64,000 nt of DNA, taken from assembly GCA_020746105.1 (NCBI GenBank), contig CM036621.1, forward strand, positions 48,456,264 through 48,520,263, read 5' to 3'. Position 1 is the stretch's first letter. Every line of letters starts with the position of its first letter. The notes below the pieces were generated by a model, which was given only the letters and a program-made list of their open reading frames with translations, was not told the DNA's origin and did not search any database. This DNA is from Trogon surrucura. Its lineage: Eukaryota; Chordata; Aves; Trogoniformes; Trogonidae. Positions 27,101 through 36,100 of this stretch are shown one piece after another. A program made the position numbers and the translations under genes.

Positions 27101-30100
27101 GTTATGCTGGAGCATTATGGATCATCACATTTACGCTGGATTTGGGGCGTCCTTAAATCGCCTACCTAAGAGCTCCTGAGATGGGGTCAATATTCAAGGT
27201 GGCAGGTCCATCACTCCTCAGGCTCACTGCTACAACCCAGCGCACAGCCTGGGAGGGAGAGGAGACCCAGCATCATCAGGATCTCACACCCCTCAAGGCA
27301 AAGCGGTAGCAAACACTCTCTTGTCCTGCCTGAGTGGAAAAGGGCAGCCCCTCAGCCCATCAGGGCTTCTCTGCGTGAAGGCTATTTACTTTGGATTTGA
27401 ACAAAGAACAAAGCTTTGGCTGCAGTCCTCTTTGGCCAGACGCCAGCTGGCCACAGGAAGCAGTGCTCCTAAAGGCCAGTCTCCATCAGGTTTCTTGCTA
27501 TGGGTGAGTGCCATGAGACTGGGCTACCTCAAGGAGCGATTTAGAGCTGGAGATGATTTCTGCAACTTGGCTGCCCCCTCTGCCCTTGGAGCCCAAGAGA
27601 CCTCCCTCCACCAACAAGTGCGAGCCTCTGTAAAAGCCTCTCGCAGAGTCTTGCTGAAAATGGTTTGATTAAGGACCAATTTTCAAAATTTGAAGCTTAA
27701 AATTGCCTGCCGTGGTGCTGTCAGACACAAAACCTTGATAACCTGCACAAAGTGAATGTGGTGGTACCTTCCCTGAGCCACAGCCTCACCTGAGCTGCTG
27801 GTGGCTTGCAGTTGACTGCCCAACCTGTCACAACACAAGTGCTCACAGGAGAACAAGGTTTTGTTTAAATGATCCCTTTCCCAGAGCCACAATTTTCAGC
27901 ATTTGTCGCTCCCGGCCAGGTTTTTCTGCTCATCTGTTACTCCAAGGAGGAGAGGGCTGAAAATGGGAAACTTTCCAAATGGATAACAAGGTCTGAAATC
28001 CCTGTTTTGTATCACCCAGAACAGACGTCCAAAGTCCTTCCTTAGCTTGTCAGCAGCTAGATACCCAAAAATGGAGACCCTGGAAACTTTTGACTTTATA
28101 TAGAAGTTTGTGGGAAATATCAAAGGCTCTTTGCAAAGATGAGGGAGGCTGGGAAGCTCCCTCTGCTACCCATTCCTCTTGCAGCTCTCAAATCCTGCAG
28201 CGTATTTCCTTAGAGGAGAGGAATGCGAGAACCGAAACCAAAACCCACAGGAAAGAATACCCCACGGTGCTAATTTCAATGGACACAATTAAAGCAAAAA
28301 AGCATTTTAAGCAAGGCTGTACACATCTCTTAGAGCCTGATCCAGAGCCCAGTAAAGCCGACGGCAAGTCTCCCAGGAATTTCAAAAGCATTTGGGATCA
28401 AAGCTTTGTATCTTTGACTCTAAAAGCTGGGAGTGTTGGAGAGTGTTAGCATTGAACCCAGTCCTCTGTAGTTTCATCCTCATTGCCATCTCAGCTACGT
28501 TTGGTGAAGCACCTTATCTAATTTAATCATCCAGGCTCTCCCAGCAGCTAAGAGAGAGGGGAGAAGAGAGGCAGAAAGACACTTTGAGACATCCGTTCAT
28601 CCCAGCAGGACTAGTGCACAACCAGAGAGCTAAAGTGAAACGAGGTGACTTTGGTATTTCCCAGGAACGCTTGGCACCTCAGTGGGCTTGGCATCCCTTT
28701 TGGGCTGTGGTGTGCCTCCCAAACCAGTGCTTTATGCTGCAGACTTCCAAGGCACAGATATCAATCAAGCAGAACAGCCAAAATTAATTTCCATGGACAC
28801 AAGGGAAATTCCCCAAAGCTCCTTAGAAAATATCCACTTCTCCATTTAGCATATCCACCTATATGCAATTGCACAAGTTGATGGTATTTTAAGCGAAAAA
28901 TATGTAAGGGCAGATGAAACCAAATGTACCAACATTTTTATCTTGCCATTTGAACTGTTGAAAATCAGACGGGCAGAAATAGAGTTCTTCCACTAACTTG
29001 CATGGGTCCTGGCATGCACTTCTTAGCTAGACATGCAGACTTCAGTTTATTAAATATGGTTCTGGTGGGGTGCTACAAGCAAAAGCTCTTTATGTTCTTT
29101 CCTGGAATAATCAATGCAAGGTCATAAAATGGTCTTTTAGGCATATTCCTCCCTTTGATTTGAGCCACGGGATAGCAATCATGTTTAGACGTAAATCACT
29201 GAAGACATCTGGAATGTAGCTTTGTATGTCAATGTACGTCATGAGTTGAACAGTATGTACAGAGCTCCAGACTGGCACTTGGATCCCAAATGTGTTGTTT
29301 GCATTAAGCATCCTGGTAATTAAGTGCAGCATCTCCAGCCTGGCCCTTTCCAGGAGCCTCTGAAATATGACATATTGTGTGTTTCATAAAGCCTCTCTAT
29401 CAGTAAATTTAACTTAGCCATAAAACCATAGGGTGAGAAACTCTTAATTACCTACTTGCTCCATAAATCCAGACACCCATTATTTTACTGTACCGAAGCT
29501 GATGCGAGTCCAGAAATAATGTCAAGGGTAACAAAGTGACCTGAGTAGAATATTTACACCTACATTTTCATTTGCCACGGTTTCATGGAAAGCTGTGAAC
29601 TTTCTCAGCTTATGGATGGAAGGGAAATATATGTTAGCAAGGTAGGGATTTCACTTTAGGAGAACTAAGGGCTGTTTTAAGTTCAACAACACAGGAAATT
29701 CACCTTTTTCCCAAGGATAGTGCACAGTTTCAATAAGGTACGGAATTTTACTGTTTTAGCAAGCTGGTAACTTCAACTCTGTGAAATAGGGATCCATTTA
29801 ACATCTCAGTTAGCTTTCCCAGTCAAATCTCATTCTTATGACACTTCCAATTGACATATATAAGGTAAGCTTACGTGACATAAATATTTTCCGAACTGTG
29901 TTTACCCTTGGGGTGCTTAACTTTTTTATACTCCTGTCCTTTAAAAACCTGTGCCGTGACAGTTATTGACACAAAACCTCACAGTTTACAAAAAGATAAC
30001 CCACTGGGCAAATGAGTTTCTGCACATTAGCCGCAGGACTCTCTGTCTTTCCTGTTATTTCTCCATAACCAGACCAGAGAGATGCGTTGCAAACAATAAA

Positions 30101-33100
30101 GATAAAATAATGATAAAAAAAATATATCTGTTTTTAAAGCGTGCAAAAGCTCATTCATTCACCGATTCATTGAAATGCAACAGTCTAGAAAGGCATACAT
30201 ACCTTCAGTCACAATGGTTGGCACCTCTAACAAAATGAGTCTTTGGGCCACTCCAACAATGTTGGGCAGTAATAATTCTCGAAGAGCATCAAGGTTACGG
30301 ATATCCAGGGCAGTAAATGCGAAGCTTCCATCAGTAGCAATCTGCTGCAGCTCTGCCCTGTCAGCATTCAGGACCCCAATGCTAAATGAAAATACACTAG
30401 CTTGCTTCACCGCTAACAAGCCCTCTCGGATATCATCACTAGACTCTCCACCGCTTATCAGCACTAAAATCTGAGGCACCGCTTCCTCTATCCTGCTGCC
30501 TCCCGCCTGGGTGAAGAGGTTCTCCACCACAAACTCCAGTGCCGCACCGGTGTTCGCCTCCTCGCCACCGCGGAAGCTAAGTGCCTTCACGGCATCCAGA
30601 ACATCCGCTTTTGTGGAGTAGCTGTTCAAAGCGAACTCGGTTCTGGGTTGGTCACTATACTGCACCACCCCAATGTGTATTTGCTGAGCTCCAACTCTGA
30701 GGCTTTCAATCAAATTTACAAGGAAATCACGTATGGCTTGAAAATTGACACTTCCGATGTTGTTTGATCCGTCAATAAGGAAAATAAGGTCAGCGGACTC
30801 TTGAGCTTTAAAAAAAAGAAATGCAAAAGGTGAAAGCATTAAAATGAGTGATTACATGCGGTTGTACAGTGTTCTGACATGTTTCTTGGAAAAACAGTAA
30901 GAAACACGAAAATGAGAAAACAAAACGTGTTCACTGAGGAGGTGATGTTTGCCTCAGTTCTGCATTCTGATTGAATACGAGCTCCCAGCCCCATCCCGGT
31001 AGCATCCTCTACCCATCAGGAGATACAGACACAACCTGAGCCGCTGGCTGCAGTTACGGGGGGGTCAGAGTTATTGGCATGCGAGGAAAAAACTTGGCAA
31101 AATATAATTTTGGAAAATCTAAATCCGTTCCATCAGTGGCTGATACTGTTCAACCATTTAGACAGGTGGATTTGAGTGGTAATTTACCCTAAAGACAGCA
31201 GGTGAGGACAGTAATATTCATAGGAGGTTCTCCTCCTTCCAGTCTTTTTTTTTTTTTTTTAAGAAAAAAAGCCACTGTTTATGGGATGCATGGAAAATTT
31301 CAGCCTCTGTGTTACAATTCTGCTCTTTTGCTCATTAAAAACAGCAGCTGAATATATCAGCTTCTCCCACCATGAAAGGTTATTACTTGAAATGCATTTG
31401 TTAGAAATGATAGAAAGGGGTTTATTGGTTATTACTGTTCCACTGTAACTCTTTTACCTGCTGCCAGCATACACACGATGGCATTTGTCCAGCAAGCTGA
31501 CCTGCACAATTGTCAACTCATGCCACGTAAAAATTGTCTTGCTTTAATTATTATGCACAAAGATGCATTGACTATTGATAGAGGGGTCTGATCTTTATTT
31601 TTCATATGGCCTCTGGATATTCAATCAAGGAATGCAGAATCAGGTTAAAACAGGGTGATGAAATCAGTCATGACACAATTATCCAACTCGATTTGTCGGG
31701 ACCGTACCCAGAAGATCACAAGCATCTGCTGAGAGTATATACACACCAAACAAAACTTTTATATGCCATGGAAGCATTCGTGCTGTGAGACTTACCGAAG
31801 CAGACCCAAAATGCCCTGGTGTCTGCTCTTACTCCTTTTGCTCAACTAATTTTACCGTCAGTGTCACCAAGAGCAGTATGCATTCGAAAATGGGGCAGGG
31901 AAGAAGAAGACCCCGAAGCATGCTCAGATGTTTCCGTGCTATTATTCTCCAATCTTGTTAAGAAATCAGATTTCACACTTGCAAATGAATGACAACTAAC
32001 TTTTGGAAATCCCACTCAGCTCTCAATTTTTGAAAGCCAAAGGTGAAACCAGGAGCAAAACCAGCATGTAGTTTAGCAAGGTCAGGAATAAACCTGCAGT
32101 CTTTGCTATTAACCAGCAGTGTCAATCATTTTGGTTTTTACCCTTTTTGTGTTTTTTTTTCTTTTCTAGTAACTGTTTTCATATACCACAATGCTACCAA
32201 GAAATTCAAATAATACCGCAGTTACAGTGACAAAAGAGAAGGTCTCCAGGGCATTGTCGCTTCCCTGGGACAACTCAATAGCCAGTGTTGGCTTGGAGAA
32301 CACCAACGTAGTTCAGAATTGCAAAAGGCTCCAGGTTTTATTTTTCCATCAAGTGGAAATTTAGGGTTGTCTTTACTGGGCCATTTTCAGTTGGGGCGTA
32401 CATGTTCTACTTCATCATATAAATGAAAGGGAAATCTCGAAGCGGTTGTACCCAGCGCTGCTTTAGATACCCTTGGACATCTTTTTGAGGCATGAGATTT
32501 CGGACACCAATGGGTGTCATGATGGCAGCACAGGTCACTCCCGCAGGAGAGAAAAGAGATATGAAACAGATGCGTTGGATAATTTGTCATCACTGTCAAA
32601 AACAACAAACCTTTTAACTTCAGTGCACATTTATGGAACAAGCTGGTGCTGGAGAACAAATAAAAGCATGCTTGTTACACAACTAAGCGAGGAGGGTCAG
32701 ATGAGACAAGACAGCTAAGATTTAACAAATACATCAGGGCAAACTGGGGGCTGACTTTCATACTTAGCTCTGGGGATTGCCACAGACCAAAACCTTTGGT
32801 ATTCTGTACTGGAACTACAAGACTATTTTTGGTTTGTGGGGTTTTTTTTACATTTCTGTTTCACATTAGGGCTCATTTCTAGCATAACATGCACAGCATT
32901 TTTATACATTTTAATGCTACATGGAGTTATCAGCTGAATAAATGACTTCTTAAACTCTTATGCAAACAGTTACTTGTACCATGCTTCGCACACTGTTGTC
33001 ATCCAGTGTTTAGGACTTGTAACATATTTTCCCATGTTTAAGGATACTCCGTACATCGCCCATGCAAGTCACACAGGGGCAAAACTACAATAATAGGATT

Positions 33101-36100
33101 AAATTAAATTTATGTTGTGCATGAAGTACAAATTTGCTTTTAAAGAAATGTCTGACTCCAGATGTTTATGTGCTACGGAGTTACCTACTGGCATGCCCTG
33201 GAGGAGGGCAACCAACCACCAAACACCGATTTCCTTATTGATTTTCACAGGGAGGTACTGGGGTCCTTTATGGAGAAGATGCTGAACATCCGCTCTGCAG
33301 CACTGTCAGCAGGTTGGGTATAACATTTATTTTCTACATACGTTGACATGGTTTTCTTAGAACTGGTGAACCTAATATGTCATCTTCCTGGAGCAGCTGC
33401 CTTTCTTCCCTGTGGCTTTCATGTGATCTGGTTATTTGCCCTGTCAAGCACTTTGCACAATAAAAAACACACGTGAGCACGGCTTTTTGGTGTCGCTCGG
33501 TGTCATGCAGTGATGGAGAGCACCCAGTGGCGCTGGCGTGAGGGTTAATTAGGCAAGACAACACAAGGAGATTAATGTTACGCTGCCTCATCACACTGCT
33601 GTTGCCTTACATCACCCCACAAGCTGTTGACCTTCAGATGGAGCCTCAGGAATAAAAAGAAAGGTTTGATCTCTGGGACTTCTGTTTTGAAACACAACAA
33701 AGCTGGTCAGAAGGCCCTTTCCACACTGAAATTTTGTAAACAGAGAAGGGACCATCCTTTTTTTTTTTTCTTACTTCCCCCCCCCCCCCCCACCCCGGGG
33801 AATTGAGCCCCAGGCTTGCAGTCAGCATGGATCTGTTGAATGTAGTTTGCAGAGAGGTTTCAGTTACGGCAAGTGTCCAGCTCTCTGGCAAGTAGAAGCC
33901 ATCAGCTTGCAAAGAAGGTGTCTGAGTGGCATCGCAAAAAGAGACTCTCCAACCACACACCTTCTCCAAACAGATAAGGAGGGAGGGTAAGGGCCTGCTC
34001 AGGGATAGCCTTTCAGCAGAGAAATCTTCCACCAAACTGATTTTTTCTGTCTTCAGAATGTGACTTTCTGGAGTAGGACATTGTCCATCTCTCCTGCTTG
34101 CTGCAAGGGGACACCCCACAGAGTGTCTCCCCATCCAGCAGTGACCTTCCAGGTCTCCAGAAGGTTTTCAGTCAGGGCCTTAAAAAGTCACCATCACAGC
34201 TGGTGTGTTCATCCCCTATTTCCCTGCCTTGGGAGTGGATAGAATGGGGCAATTTAATAACTGCAGAGCTCCCTGCATTTGGCTTTCCATTTCATGGGCA
34301 CAAAAGGATAGCCAGGACAGGCCACCACCCATCCAAGGGCTCCTGCACTACCTCCTGGCAGCTCTGGCAGCCATGCCAGCTTGGTCTGCGAACAACAGCA
34401 TGCTCGATAGCTACAGACATGGGGCCACACGCTTCAAACCTTTGTTTTTAAAGTTCTGAATGTCCATCTCAGTCTTTCTCCTAACAAAGGCTTTAAAGAG
34501 CGCAACGCCAGCAGGTACCATGTTGATGGGAGCCATCAGCAGTTCAGCCATTACCTGTGATGTCTTTAACCAGTCCTTTGGCCCCAGCCTTTTCTGGAGT
34601 CATGGATGAATGGACACTCGCCACTAAGTCTCCAACTATGCCGTGGAGAGCGGTAAAATTCTCTAGGTTGAAAAGGTGCTTATCGAAGGGTTCGCTCGCT
34701 ATTTCCTTTAACTCCCCTTCCACTGCATCCTGCACGCCGACGGCAAACATGTTTACATGGGCCGATTTAAGGACAGATGATGGCAGAGACACATCATCCT
34801 GGGATTGTCCATCCGTTAACACTATGATAACCTGCGGGACGCCTTCACTGGCTCTGCTTCCAGCAGCTTTAGTGAGATGGTTCTCGATTAGGTACTCTAA
34901 TCCTTTTCCAGTCTCGGTGCCTCCCCCCATGTAAGTCATGTTGGCAATATGGGACAAGACGTCTTGGGTAGAGGGGTAGGTATTTAACTGGAACTCTGTG
35001 TGGGGGTTTCCGCTGAACTGGACCAAGGCAAAGCGAAAATCATTTCCTCCCACATCTAAAGCTCTTACAACATCATACAGAAACTCTCGAACCAGTTGGA
35101 AATGGTCCTTCCCAATGCTCCAAGAGGAATCCACTAGAAATATTATATCAGCCACAGCAACGGTTTTGACAGCTTTAAGAAAACAAATGGGGGTTTAGGG
35201 TTTTCTATCAGTCAGCACAAGCATGCCTCCTCCTCCTCCTCCTCACCCAAACAACCAACAGCCTCTTTCGCGTGGCGAAAGTGAAGCTCGGCTTCCCCTT
35301 ATCAACCGCAGCAAAACGAAAAGCGCTGGGGGAGAGACCAGGCAGCCACCAGTGCCCTGACACCGCAGGTGTTAGGGGTCAGGAGGGGACAGCATGCGAC
35401 CTACCCTTCTTGGGGAGGGGGAGACCAGATGCCTCTCCCCTCCTGGACCCTGGCTGCACGCGTTTAGACACCAGCCCTGAGCCAGACAAAGATGCTTGTA
35501 TCTTCCTATGTGAATTTGGGCTCACTCAGCTTCAAACCACCCATGGTCTCCTGCGCTTTTGTTTGTCTGGCTCAGGGCTTTGCTGTTTCTGCAGCAGTGC
35601 TTGAGGAAGAAAGAGCCGCACAGTTTAAGCAGCCTAGGTGCTGGTGTGAGTTTTACGTATTTTTCATGCTGCTAACACCCCACCCCGTGACACCAGCCAC
35701 CATCCCGAAGACACCAGCACCGCCTCTTGGAAAAAGCAAAACACACCGAACAGCCTTTCTGCAAGTCAGTGACAGTGTTCATCTCACTGACCCCCTAGAC
35801 ATGCAAGGAGGGCAAAACAGCTCTGCCCAGGAGAAAAACCCGCTTGGGGCCACCCCAAGTGAACATCCTGCACCCCTGTCCCCCGCAGAGCATCCTCAAA
35901 GGCACGCCACCGGCCAGCGACATGCTCAGGAAGGCACGGGCACGTGTTGGCCAAGGTATGGGTCCAAAAGAACCCTCAGCCAAGCGGGAGCTGAGGAGCA
36001 GAAGGTAAACCACAACGTACCATCGACATGCGTGTTAAAAACCAAACAGTGCAAATGCGTCGGTGCCGAACTAGCGGCACGTTTGTACAGGGGCGAAGTT

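Noticed and set aside
33646-34134. Minus-strand open frame of 162 codons in intron 3
   Set aside because: It runs through homopolymer C and T tracts and shows no domain.
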